Below are positions 1-7,569 of a DNA stretch of 26,840 bases, in pieces. The DNA lies in contig CAKZYI010000461.1 of assembly GCA_937884735.1 (NCBI GenBank), positions 1-26,840 on the forward strand, written 5' to 3'. The position numbers were made by a program, and so were the translations under genes. The notes beneath the pieces were generated by a model that was not told where the DNA came from, did not search any database, and worked only from the letters and a program-made list of their open reading frames with translations. Each line of letters starts with the position of its first letter. Positions within the stretch are counted from its first letter, which is position 1. The stretch comes from an uncultured Pleurocapsa sp. Its GTDB lineage: Bacteria; Cyanobacteriota; Cyanobacteriia; Cyanobacteriales; Xenococcaceae.

Positions 1-302
1 TGTTACCAAAAACGCTAAAAATGTTTGTTACAAAATCCATGCTGTCTCCTAAAAATTTACCAAAATCAGATCTATAAAAGTGTGGCTAAATTCTATATGC
101 CATTATTTATAATACCTGGGAACTATCTTCCATCTTTGAGTAACGATATAAAAATATATAAACTTTCATTACTTCATATACACAATTTTAAATTAAGACA
201 ACCACAAACTCAATTATTTAACTTGAGTCTCAACTAGAATCGTTCAAATGTACTGCTTTTTTGTTTAAGGTTTAGACTAAAGACTCTAGACCCTGTCTTA
301 AA
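1..302. other. Intergenic sequence, no gene seen
   Basis: This AT-rich stretch lies downstream of the minus-strand ABC ATPase. A 70-codon open frame on + (25-237) has no recognisable domain, no ribosome binding site and an unconvincing composition, so I do not call it. Positions 269-276 and 285-292 can form an 8-bp hairpin with one G-T pair. On the minus strand it is followed by A-rich rather than T-rich sequence, so it is not a standard terminator for the ATPase gene. Confidence 0.5.
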
Positions 303-1031
303 TCAATCGGATTTAAAAGCTGCTCCCAAATAGAGTTCTCCGACTTTAGGATCGTTAAGCAACTCTGCTCCTGTTCCTTCAAAACGATCTTTTCCGTTTT
401 CTAACACGTACCCTCGATCTGCCATTGCCAAGGCTTTTTTAGCATTTTGCTCTACTAGTACAATAGCTGTACCTGTTTGATTGATTGCCTTTACCTGCTC
501 AAATACTGAACTAACTAGAATTGGAGAAAGAGCAGCAGAAGGCTCATCTAAAAGAAGCAAATCTGGCTCCAACATCAAGGCTTTGCCCATTGCCAACATT
601 TGTCTTTCTCCCCCTGATAGTGTTCCTGCTTTCTGACGACGACGCGAACCCAACTTTGGGAACATGCTATAAATAGTATCCTTAAGTGATTTAAGAGATC
701 CAGTACGAATAAAAGCTCCCATTTCTAAATTCTCATCCACCGAAAGAGAAGCAAAAACATTAGTGATTTGAGGAACATAGCACATACCCTGTTTGACAAT
801 TTTGTCTGATTTTAGTCCTGCAATATTTTTTTCTTTAAAGATAATTTCACCCTGATTGGGAGAAAGTAAACCAAATATAGTTTTGGCTAAAGTAGATTTA
901 CCTGCACCATTCGGACCAATTACCGCTACTAATTCCCCTGGAGCAATACAAAAATCAATTCCTTGTAAAATATTTAGACCTTTTATATATCCTGCGTGGA
1001 CATTTCGTACTTCTAAAATATTTGCTGTCAT
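303..1031 (-). CDS. natE: LivF/NatE-type ABC transporter ATP-binding protein
   Basis: Cytoplasmic ATPase of a branched-chain or neutral amino acid ABC importer. Visible motifs: Walker A GPNGAGKST, Q-loop in YVPQ, signature LSGGERQ, Walker B LLLLDEPS, and the H-loop replaced by VEQ (IVLVEQN), as is usual in LivF-type ATPases. The C-terminal ELYLGAAF segment is also typical of LivF. The NVHAGYIKGLNILQGI opening resembles NatE of the cyanobacterial N-I neutral amino acid permease more than the urea ATPase UrtE. The frame stays open to 1100, with other ATGs at 1052 and 1100. I chose 1031 because the protein then begins MTANILEV and GAG lies a few bases upstream, giving 242 residues. No other transporter subunit is next to it here, so the substrate is inferred from family only. 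Confidence 0.85.
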   Translation of the reverse strand: MTANILEVRNVHAGYIKGLNILQGIDFCIAPGELVAVIGPNGAGKSTLAKTIFGLLSPNQGEIIFKEKNIAGLKSDKIVKQGMCYVPQITNVFASLSVDENLEMGAFIRTGSLKSLKDTIYSMFPKLGSRRRQKAGTLSGGERQMLAMGKALMLEPDLLLLDEPSAALSPILVSSVFEQVKAINQTGTAIVLVEQNAKKALAMADRGYVLENGKDRFEGTGAELLNDPKVGELYLGAAFKSD

Positions 1032-1503
1032 ACTCTCAACACTAAAAATCATCTCTACAAGTTTATGACGTGTCAATAACAGAGGAATTTGCACAAGCAC
1101 TTCCCCACTGCACTGTTACCAGCAGATCGAGCCTTTTTTATTATTAATTAGAGAAAAGTACTTTCCATTAATTTAATGACACGCCTTAATTAATCGTAAT
1201 TTAATTAAAAAAAATCGTTAATGTGAAAGTTGTGTAAAGTTATTATTTTGTTAGGTTAAAGATTTGCCATTATAAAGTTTATTTTTTCTGTTGTGGATAG
1301 AACAACAAGATGGCTTAAAACATTGCTGTTAAAGGAATATTGGTTTTGGTGACCGACAGATTGGTCGAATTAATCCAAATACATGAAGATGAAATCTAAT
1401 GACCTAAATGCTTTAATATTTTGAAGTATACACACACAAGATATACATCAAAATATTAAAAATCATTAGTAAAATTTTGAAGGTTAGGAGACTTACTCAG
1501 ACA
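1032..1503. other. Divergent intergenic region between natE-like gene and COP23 gene
   Basis: This 472-bp AT-rich region separates two divergent genes, so it should hold both promoters. On + a weak sigma70-like pair can be proposed: TTGTTA at 1248-1253 and TATAAA at 1271-1276 with a 17-bp spacer. That would give a leader of roughly 220 nt for the COP23 gene. The downstream half contains the long hairpin listed separately. I see no further gene. Confidence 0.4.
1396..1469 (+). promoter_or_regulatory. Long hairpin in the leader of the COP23 gene
   Basis: Nested inverted repeats: CTAATGA (1396-1402) with TCATTAG (1463-1469); TTTAATATTTTGA (1412-1424) with TCAAAATATTAAA (1448-1460), a perfect 13-bp match; then one A/A mismatch and GTATA (1426-1430) with TATAC (1442-1446), closing on an 11-nt loop of CA repeats. 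The structure ends about 15 nt before the AGGAG at 1485-1489 that precedes the COP23 start. It could act as an RNA element controlling translation or stability, or as a DNA operator. The role is inferred; the symmetry is visible. Confidence 0.6.
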
Positions 1504-2064
1504 ATGAAAGCCACACATATCTCTACACTATTAGTCACTGGTGCTATTTCATTAGCAGCTTCTCCTGCGATCGCAGATTTGTCTGATGTCCCTCAATTTA
1601 ACTTCGCTTGTCAGATAACTGATGGTGTTCCGACAACTGTTGCCCAAAGTACAGATGGGGAAAAAACTTTATCAGTTTTTAACTGGAAGCAAGATGCACT
1701 AGCATCGAAAACTTTATCTAGTCCCAAAGAACTTTGCGATAATGTAACAGCAAAATTGGAAGGCTACTCTGCTGACGGTTACGATCTCTCTCACATTAGC
1801 TTTGTAGGAACGCAAATTAATGAAGGTCTACCAGCTATTTGTGCCACAACAGGAAGAGGAAAATGCAGTAAAGTACTGTTTACTTTAAAGCCTGCTAATA
1901 ACTCTGAAACAGTTGCACAAGATGTTGTAGCTGCTATTTTAAATCCAGAGTTGCAAGATAAAAAAATTGAATTTAACGATCGAGGAGTACAGTCTACTTC
2001 CTACCAGGTTGATTTTTGGGACTTATTTAACTTGAATCTTGCCCCCAAAATACTATTTAAGTAG
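1504..2064 (+). CDS. COP23-domain secreted protein
   Basis: A 186-residue exported protein of the cyanobacterial COP23 family, named after a circadian oscillating polypeptide; its molecular function is not established. The start at 1504 gives a signal peptide: MKA, then the hydrophobic stretch STLLVTGAISLAA and likely cleavage after SPAIA. The mature part has the family hallmarks: FACQITDGVPTT near its N-terminus, WKQDA, then LCDN, AICATTGRGKC and LFTLKP. Four cysteines (in FACQ, LCDN, AICA and GKCS) are likely to form two disulfides outside the cytoplasm. The frame extends upstream to a TTG at 1477, but that would put charged residues ahead of the signal sequence. AGGAG lies at 1485-1489, rather far from the ATG. 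The gene converges on the protease gene. Confidence 0.85.
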   Translation: MKATHISTLLVTGAISLAASPAIADLSDVPQFNFACQITDGVPTTVAQSTDGEKTLSVFNWKQDALASKTLSSPKELCDNVTAKLEGYSADGYDLSHISFVGTQINEGLPAICATTGRGKCSKVLFTLKPANNSETVAQDVVAAILNPELQDKKIEFNDRGVQSTSYQVDFWDLFNLNLAPKILFK

Positions 2065-2115
2065 ATTGGCAACTGTAGATAGGATTCAACTGTAAAACTG
2101 CTTTACTCTAACATC

Positions 2116-2148
2116 TGCTCCAGAAAATAACACTCATTGTCTGGAGCA
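2116..2148. terminator. Hairpin between convergent COP23 and protease genes
   Basis: TGCTCCAGA (2116-2124) pairs perfectly with TCTGGAGCA (2140-2148) around a 15-nt loop. It sits between two convergent stop codons (2064 and 2166), where a shared terminator is expected. The T-tract is weak on both sides, so it may be a transcript-end stabiliser rather than a strong intrinsic terminator. Confidence 0.6.
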
Positions 2149-2165
2149 AATTTAACTTAATAATC

Positions 2166-3332
2166 CTAGTTTTGTAATAGCTCTTCAGTTTTTCGATCAG
2201 GTTTAAGATCGGATTTGTTATTTTCTGCTTCTTCTTTTGCCATCAAGTTAATAATTGACGCTTTTTCTAGTAAACCAAATACTTCTCCTGACTCTGCTAC
2301 TACAACTAGTTCACGAGGATTATTTGCTTCAAATTCTTTTGCTACATCTAGTAAAGAGGTGCTGGCTAGAATAACATTAGCATTATCCACAGACTTAATT
2401 AATTCTCTCAAGTAAATGTCATTCCATTGAGATGTGGGAACTTGTTTTAAGTCAGAGGTCGCAATTTCACCAAGCAACTTTTGATTTTCATCTACAATTA
2501 GAAACTTTTTCCATTTTTCTTTCCCAATTACGTAGTTATTAACAAACTCTCTGAGGCTCAGATTGCTATTAACAATAGGACTATCGGGAATTACCGCATC
2601 TTGAGCCGTATATTGACTCAATTTATCTTGTACTGTGGCAGACTGAGCAGCAAAACCTGCGTTGCGCAACAAAAATGCACCAATAAATAACGTCCAGATA
2701 CTACCGACTTGACTAACACCAAGTATAGATAAAAAGCCAAGAGCGATCGCCAACCAGCCTATGACTTGACCAACTCTACCTGCAAAGATAATACCCTTAT
2801 TAGGATTCCCTGTAACTTTCCAAACAATAGCTTTGAGGACATTACCACCATCAAGAGGCAGTCCAGGAATCATATTGAATAGAGCTAAAACTAGGTTGAT
2901 ATATGCAACCAGAGAAACAATCGCCTTGAGAGGCAAACTAAGAGGTGTAGTAGCTGCCATAAAGGAAAATAGTCCAAATAGCAGTACACTAACCAAAGGT
3001 CCTGCGATCGCCACTAAAAATGCTTGTAAAGGTGTTTCTGATTCTTTCTCTAGGGTTGCTAAACCGCCAAAGATAAACAAGGTAATAGATTTGACTGGTA
3101 TGCCTTGAGAAATAGCGACGAAACTATGTCCTAACTCGTGGGCAAGTACGGATGAAAATAGCAACAGAGCTGCTACTAAACCGAGAAACCAAGGCATTAA
3201 TCCCGTTAGCTCAGGAAACTGGGTTAAGTTAGAGCCATAGCTCCAGGTAACCAAGCCTAATACAAAAAACCACGAGGGGTTAATAAAAAAGGGTATACCA
3301 AATAAATTACCTATCCGAATATTGCCGTTCAT
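2166..3332 (-). CDS. Site-2 protease family (M50) membrane metalloprotease with CBS-like tail
   Basis: A 388-residue polytopic zinc protease of the S2P/SpoIVFB type, which cleaves substrates within the membrane. The zinc motif HELGH (H65, E66, H69) lies in a transmembrane helix, and the third-ligand region LPLDGG (D161) follows an NMIPG motif. Six or so hydrophobic segments fill residues 10-225. The C-terminal part, about 245-375, looks like a pair of CBS domains (LREFVNNYVIG..FLIVDENQKLLGEIATSDL, then VVVAESGEVFGLL), which in this family may sense adenine nucleotides. The start is firm: GAGGAG lies 7 nt upstream of the ATG. The substrate is unknown; in cyanobacteria such proteases are proposed to act in regulated proteolysis of membrane-bound regulators. 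Confidence 0.88.
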   Translation of the reverse strand: MNGNIRIGNLFGIPFFINPSWFFVLGLVTWSYGSNLTQFPELTGLMPWFLGLVAALLLFSSVLAHELGHSFVAISQGIPVKSITLFIFGGLATLEKESETPLQAFLVAIAGPLVSVLLFGLFSFMAATTPLSLPLKAIVSLVAYINLVLALFNMIPGLPLDGGNVLKAIVWKVTGNPNKGIIFAGRVGQVIGWLAIALGFLSILGVSQVGSIWTLFIGAFLLRNAGFAAQSATVQDKLSQYTAQDAVIPDSPIVNSNLSLREFVNNYVIGKEKWKKFLIVDENQKLLGEIATSDLKQVPTSQWNDIYLRELIKSVDNANVILASTSLLDVAKEFEANNPRELVVVAESGEVFGLLEKASIINLMAKEEAENNKSDLKPDRKTEELLQN

Positions 3333-3523
3333 GGCACGCTCCTCTACAAAAGATCAAAATGATTTTGTTGCTTAATAAAAGTGTTTTATATTTTTATTTG
3401 CTTATGAGAAAATTGTAACGAACTGTAAAAACTTCGGGTAGAGTAAAAACCGCCCCCAAAATTACGGTAACAAGCTGGCATATCTTGGGCATAATAAATA
3501 TAGTGGAAAGATGCCAGAATAAT

Positions 3524-4021
3524 ATGCAAGATATAACGCCACAATACCCAGATTCTTACAGCCAAGAAGATATTCAAGAAATATTACAGCTAGCAATAGC
3601 CAATCATCATACTGATGACGAACTAAGCAGAGAGCAGCTATGGGAAATAGCTTCAGAGTTAGATATCAGCAACGCGGTGATTCAGTCTGCTGAAAGAAAC
3701 TGGTTAGAACGAAAAGCAGTAAATCGTCAACGCCAAGCTTTCGATTTACATCGTCGTCAGAAATTCAAGCAAAAAGTTACAAAATTTGCCATTATCAATA
3801 CTTTTTTAGTTTCTTTTAACTTTATTGCTGTTGGTACAGTTTCTTGGTCTCTATATATTTTGTTATTTTGGGGGTTGGGTATCGCTTTGAACGGTTGGAA
3901 AGCTTATCAATCTCAAGGAGAAGCCTATGAAAGAGAATTTCAGAGGTGGAGTTTCCAAAACGAAGTCAAACAAACTGTAGCTACAGTCTGGACAAAGTTG
4001 CAAAAAGCTTGGCAACTTTGA
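3524..4021 (+). CDS. 2TM domain-containing protein
   Basis: A 165-residue conserved cyanobacterial protein of unknown function. The N-terminal half (about 8-70) is soluble, with YSQEDIQEILQLAIA and a helical segment around ELSREQLWEIASELDIS that resembles a short DNA-J-like or SHOCT-like helical module. Two closely spaced transmembrane helices follow (FAIINTFLVSFNFIAV and LYILLFWGLGIALNGW), separated by a short loop, as in the 2TM domain family. The C-terminus is basic and aromatic. The frame opens at a TTG at 3485, but the ATG at 3524 starts right before the conserved part; GGAAAG lies about 13 nt upstream. It is divergent from the site-2 protease. Confidence 0.72.
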   Translation: MQDITPQYPDSYSQEDIQEILQLAIANHHTDDELSREQLWEIASELDISNAVIQSAERNWLERKAVNRQRQAFDLHRRQKFKQKVTKFAIINTFLVSFNFIAVGTVSWSLYILLFWGLGIALNGWKAYQSQGEAYEREFQRWSFQNEVKQTVATVWTKLQKAWQL

Positions 4022-4294
4022 ATAAGTATGTTTTAGTATGACCAGTTATTAACTAACTGTTGAATTCGCCAATAGCCATTTTATTTAATAGTTTTCGTAT
4101 CAACTGTTACTTAAAGTCAGTTTGATAGCAGGTAATTTATAAGAATGTACTTGTTAGCGGTATGAAGTTACAGGCGCAAGCAAAAACATAAGCGCGACTC
4201 GGAAACCGTGATTGTTTAGGACAAGCGTTCTGTGTTCTGTTAGGCTTCGTATTAAAGACAAGTCAACCTGTAGTTATTAAGGAGTCTGGTATCA
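4022..4294. other. Intergenic region, nothing recognised
   Basis: This 273-bp region lies before the interrupted phosphotransferase. A small inverted repeat CAGTTA (4043-4048) / TAACTG (4054-4059) follows the 2TM gene without a T-tract. The part from 4170 to 4230 is GC-richer than its surroundings, with GCGC repeats around 4174 and 4193, but it matches no RNA class I know. Confidence 0.35.
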
Positions 4295-5287
4295 ATGGTG
4301 GCGATGGGTGTGTTTCCAGCTATTTACTCAACTCTATCTCCCCAAGCTTTGATAGATGGAGTCCTGTCCAAGTACGAACTAGGGGTAATTAATCGGTGTG
4401 TATTTTGGAATCGCGGTTTAAGTGATATTTATTTGATAGAAACTTTGGAAAAGTCTTATATCTTGAAAGTATCTCATCATCACTGGCGTTCTGAAACAGA
4501 TATTCAATTTGAATTAGAGTTTTTAGACTTTTTATATCAGCAAAAAATTCCCGTTGCTAATCCATTAAGAACAAAATCAGGAAAGCTTCTCGTAGCTGTT
4601 CATGCAGTAGAAGGCGATCGCTATGCAGCTTTATTTCCCTACGCCCCTGGAGAAGTACCTCAAGGAGATCTTAATATTAATCAAAGCAAAATTATGGGTC
4701 GAACCCTAGGAAAGATACACGCCACATCCTTAGAGTTTTGTAGCCAAACCTCTCGTCAATCTCTCGATCTGGGATATTTGCTAGACGATTCTTTTAAAGT
4801 GATTTCCCCCTATTTGCTTCGCAAAAGTCAAGACATAGCCTATTTAGAACAGGCGATCGCCAAAATTAAAGAGCAGCTATCTTGTCTAGAGAAAACATCA
4901 CCTCTTTGGAGCGTGTGTTGGGGCGATCCTCATAGCGGAAATGTTCATTTCACTAAAGACAATCAGATTTCTTAGTTTGACTTCGAGCAGTGTGGCTATG
5001 GATGGCGAGTATTTGATATTGCCAAGTTTCTCCAAGTGTCTCTTAGTGCGGGTATCAAACGTAAAATTAGAGATGGTTTTTTAGCTGGTTACCAAGAAGT
5101 TCAAAAGCTAACGAGTGCAGAGTTATCATCCCTACAGCCTCTGACTCAAATGGCTCATCTTTGGGCTTGGGCAATAAGTATCAATGCCACAGCAATTCAT
5201 AACTGGTCTAGACTAGATGATTTTTATACGAAAAGACATTTACATCAACTAAAAAGATTAAGCACCAAAGAATGGCAACTTTTTTAA
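4295..5287 (+). pseudogene. Aminoglycoside phosphotransferase/homoserine kinase-like gene interrupted by in-frame TAG
   Basis: A kinase-fold small-molecule phosphotransferase (APH/RdoA/ChoK-like); its substrate cannot be read from sequence. The start is good: AAGGAG at 4279-4284 before the ATG. Visible motifs: GLSDIYLIET nucleotide loop, ILKVS lysine, and the catalytic loop VCWGDPHSGNVHF. The frame then meets TAG at 4973-4975 and continues unbroken with FDFEQCGYGWRVFDIAKFLQ up to 5287. That continuation is the metal-binding DFE/DFD segment expected directly after the catalytic loop. The intact product would be about 330 residues. Terminating at TAG removes the metal-binding motif and C-lobe end, so the 226-residue product should be inactive. 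Only one base differs from a readable gene (TTG to TAG would suffice). It could be a recent null mutation, a sequencing error or read-through. A 34-bp tandem duplication covers its end. Confidence 0.8.
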
Positions 5288-5319
5288 AAGATTAAGCACC
5301 AAAGAATGGCAACTTTTTT
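5252..5319. repeat. Perfect 34-bp tandem duplication at the 3' end of the phosphotransferase gene
   Basis: Positions 5252-5285 and 5286-5319 are identical and adjacent, each starting AAAAGATTAAGC and ending in AACTTTTTT. The first copy encodes the last residues of the phosphotransferase (KRLSTKEWQLF). The junction creates a TAA stop in the same place where the second copy would have read TAG, so the duplication leaves the protein unchanged. Confidence 0.95.
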
Positions 5320-5433
5320 AGCTGTGACAAATAAAAAAGACAAACAAAAAAATAGTAGGTACTGCTTTCTTGAGGAATGATTAATTGAAAAATTATCGGG
5401 GAATACTAAAAGTGTCTTTAATCCCCACAATCT

Positions 5434-6303
5434 ATGAAAGCTAATATTTTTCGTTTTCACAAACCAATAATCATTACTTTCTTTGCAGTTTTGCTTTTCC
5501 TATTGATTATTGTTACCGATCAATTAGGACACAATCGACAACTAAATGCTGAATTTAGACCATTAATTAATTTGCCTAAAGTCAGTGACAACTTGGCTCA
5601 AGATAATGCTGATTCCTCGATTGAAAAAACTTCAACACAATCGATTAAAGCATCTTTAGTATCTAATCAGACTTATCAGACAACTAAAGCTTTTGAAGAA
5701 TATCAGCCTCAATATTTTCGAGCAACGATTGATTCAAGCAACTATGGCGATCGCTACAGTACTGACATACATGGTCGAACTTTGAACAATCAACCTATCG
5801 TAGTGCTGCACGAAACGGTAGGTTCGGCTACTAGTGCTATCAATACTTTTAAAACGCACCATAGCAGCGATAGTAATCAATCTAGCTATCATGCTTTAAT
5901 TACTCTAAATGGAACTATAGTTTATCTTGTTCCTTCTGATAAACGAGCTTATGGTGCGGGTAATTCAATATTTAAAAGCTCTTGGGGCGTAGAAACAGTC
6001 CAGACTAATCCTCATTTGCCCGCATCAGTAAATAACTTTGCCTATCACATCTCTTTAGAAACACCTCCAGACGGACGTAATAAACCTGGTAATAGTTACC
6101 ATAGTGGGTATACAGACAATCAATATAAATCACTAGCTTGGTTATTAGCCCTAAGTAGCATTCCCGACGAACGTATTACCACTCACAGAGAGGTAGACTT
6201 ATCAGGTCATAGATTTGACCCCAGAAGCTTTGATTTTGATGAGTTTTTCAGGGTTTTGCACACCTATCGCCAACCCACTGTGGGAAAAGTTTCTATCCAA
6301 TAG
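5434..6303 (+). CDS. Membrane-anchored N-acetylmuramoyl-L-alanine amidase (Amidase_2/PGRP fold)
   Basis: Zinc amidase that cuts between N-acetylmuramic acid and L-alanine in peptidoglycan. Residues 11-28 form one hydrophobic segment (signal anchor), so the enzyme is periplasmic and probably tethered. Residues 30-95 are a low-complexity linker. The catalytic domain runs from about 98 to 280: VVLHETVG (H126), SYHALITLNG (H153) and THREVD...GHRFDP (H251, H259, D262). By comparison with AmpD-like enzymes, H126, H251 and D262 are the likely zinc ligands. Length 289. There is no clear Shine-Dalgarno sequence; GGGGA/TCCCC could form a small stem just before the ATG. The gene converges on the epimerase with only 12 bp between stops. 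A role in cell wall remodelling or recycling is inferred. Confidence 0.85.
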   Translation: MKANIFRFHKPIIITFFAVLLFLLIIVTDQLGHNRQLNAEFRPLINLPKVSDNLAQDNADSSIEKTSTQSIKASLVSNQTYQTTKAFEEYQPQYFRATIDSSNYGDRYSTDIHGRTLNNQPIVVLHETVGSATSAINTFKTHHSSDSNQSSYHALITLNGTIVYLVPSDKRAYGAGNSIFKSSWGVETVQTNPHLPASVNNFAYHISLETPPDGRNKPGNSYHSGYTDNQYKSLAWLLALSSIPDERITTHREVDLSGHRFDPRSFDFDEFFRVLHTYRQPTVGKVSIQ

Positions 6304-6315
6304 ACGATTGATTGC

Positions 6316-7341
6316 TTATCCAGCCAAGAGAGCTAATTGATTTTTGGTTAGCTTTTGCTTGTTAGTAGAGTCCATACCATAATATTCTTGGTACCACTGG
6401 ACAAATTTCTCCAACCCCTGAGTAATTGAAGTTGTGGGCTTAAAGTCGAAGTCTTCTATTAAATCATCTACATCAGCATAGGTAGCCACAACATCTCCAG
6501 GCTGCATTGGTAAAAGATTTTTTAAGGCTGTTTTGCCCATCACTTTTTCTAAGGTGGTAATAAACTCGCCCAACTCTACAGGGCTATTATTGCCCAAATT
6601 ATAAATTTTATAGGGGGGTTGATTTAAAGTTTGATAGCGGTGAGGAATGATTCTAATTATTGCTTCGACAACATCATCAATATAAGTAAAGTCTCGCTTC
6701 ATTTTGCCGTAATTATAAACATCAATCGCCTTCCCTTCGGCGATCGCCTTGGCAAACTTATAGTAAGCCATATCTGGTCTACCCCAAGCTCCGTATACCG
6801 TAAAGAAGCGTAGCCCAGTAATGGGAATTTGATATAAATGACTGTAGGCATGAGCCATTAATTCATTGGCTTTCTTGGTAGCTGCATACAAAGATACAGG
6901 AGTATCTACCCGATCGCTTACTGAAAAGGGAATTTTGGTATTAGCACCATATACCGAGCTAGAGGAGGCAAAAATTAGGTGTTGAATTTGACTGTGACGA
7001 CAGCCTTCAAGGATGTTAGTAAACCCCACCACGTTACTATCTATATATGTGTGGGGATTTTCAAGTGAATAACGAACTCCTGCTTGTGCAGCCAAATTAA
7101 CTACACAGTCAAAAACATGTTCGACAAATAATTGACCAGTAGCATTGCGATCGCTAATGTCTAGACATTTGAAAATAAAATTACCGTTGGGCAATAGTTG
7201 CTCCAGACGAGATTGCTTGAGACTAACATCGTAATAGTCATTAAGATTATCAATGCCGTATACTTGGTTTCCTTCGATTAATAATCTTTTTGCTAGATGG
7301 TAGCCAATAAAGCCTGCTACGCCAGTAACCAAAATTTTCAT
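6316..7341 (-). CDS. NAD-dependent epimerase, UDP-glucuronate 4-epimerase type
   Basis: Extended short-chain dehydrogenase that interconverts nucleotide sugars, most likely UDP-glucuronate and UDP-galacturonate. The Rossmann motif TGVAGFIG is at residues 6-13, followed by IDNLNDYYDVSLKQ, a stretch characteristic of the glucuronate epimerase group. The SSSSVYG segment (126-132) and catalytic Y152-xxx-K156 (YAATKK) are present, as are LRFFTVYGAWGRPDMA and RDFTYIDDVVE. Length 341 is normal. The start ATG has no Shine-Dalgarno sequence but coincides with the family N-terminus MKILVTG. It would supply a uronic acid precursor for cell-surface polysaccharide and could serve the cluster 10 kb away, though that link is inference. 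Confidence 0.88.
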   Translation of the reverse strand: MKILVTGVAGFIGYHLAKRLLIEGNQVYGIDNLNDYYDVSLKQSRLEQLLPNGNFIFKCLDISDRNATGQLFVEHVFDCVVNLAAQAGVRYSLENPHTYIDSNVVGFTNILEGCRHSQIQHLIFASSSSVYGANTKIPFSVSDRVDTPVSLYAATKKANELMAHAYSHLYQIPITGLRFFTVYGAWGRPDMAYYKFAKAIAEGKAIDVYNYGKMKRDFTYIDDVVEAIIRIIPHRYQTLNQPPYKIYNLGNNSPVELGEFITTLEKVMGKTALKNLLPMQPGDVVATYADVDDLIEDFDFKPTTSITQGLEKFVQWYQEYYGMDSTNKQKLTKNQLALLAG

Positions 7342-7482
7342 GTTGCAACTATTCTGAGATTAAGAATTTGCCAATAAATCAAATTTTCGTAATAAATTTG
7401 ATGTAATTTACCATTGATACCAAATTTATTAGAGATTGTGTAGGAATAAATAAACATAACTATCAATACAGACATAGATACA

Positions 7483-7507
7483 TATAATTATCTTCCCCTG
7501 AAGATAA
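7483..7507 (+). promoter_or_regulatory. TATAAT box adjoining a perfect hairpin upstream of the MscS gene
   Basis: TATAAT at 7483-7488 runs directly into TTATCTTC (7488-7495), which pairs perfectly with GAAGATAA (7500-7507) around a CCCT loop. There is no good -35 element 17 bp upstream, so the -10 call is weak. The 8-bp palindrome could be an operator or a 5' mRNA hairpin. Confidence 0.35.
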
Positions 7508-7569
7508 ACTAAGGCTGGTATGAAGTTTTCTGGTAAATAGATTTTAAAAGGAGAATCCAATTCTATCAA

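Noticed and set aside
25..237. 70-codon open frame on +
   Set aside because: No domain, no ribosome binding site, and composition like that of AT-rich noncoding DNA.
269..292. Terminator for the natE-like gene
   Set aside because: The hairpin is short, and on the minus strand it is followed by A residues rather than T residues.
3386..3577. 63-codon open frame on -
   Set aside because: It overlaps the start of the 2TM-domain gene on the other strand and shows no recognisable protein features.
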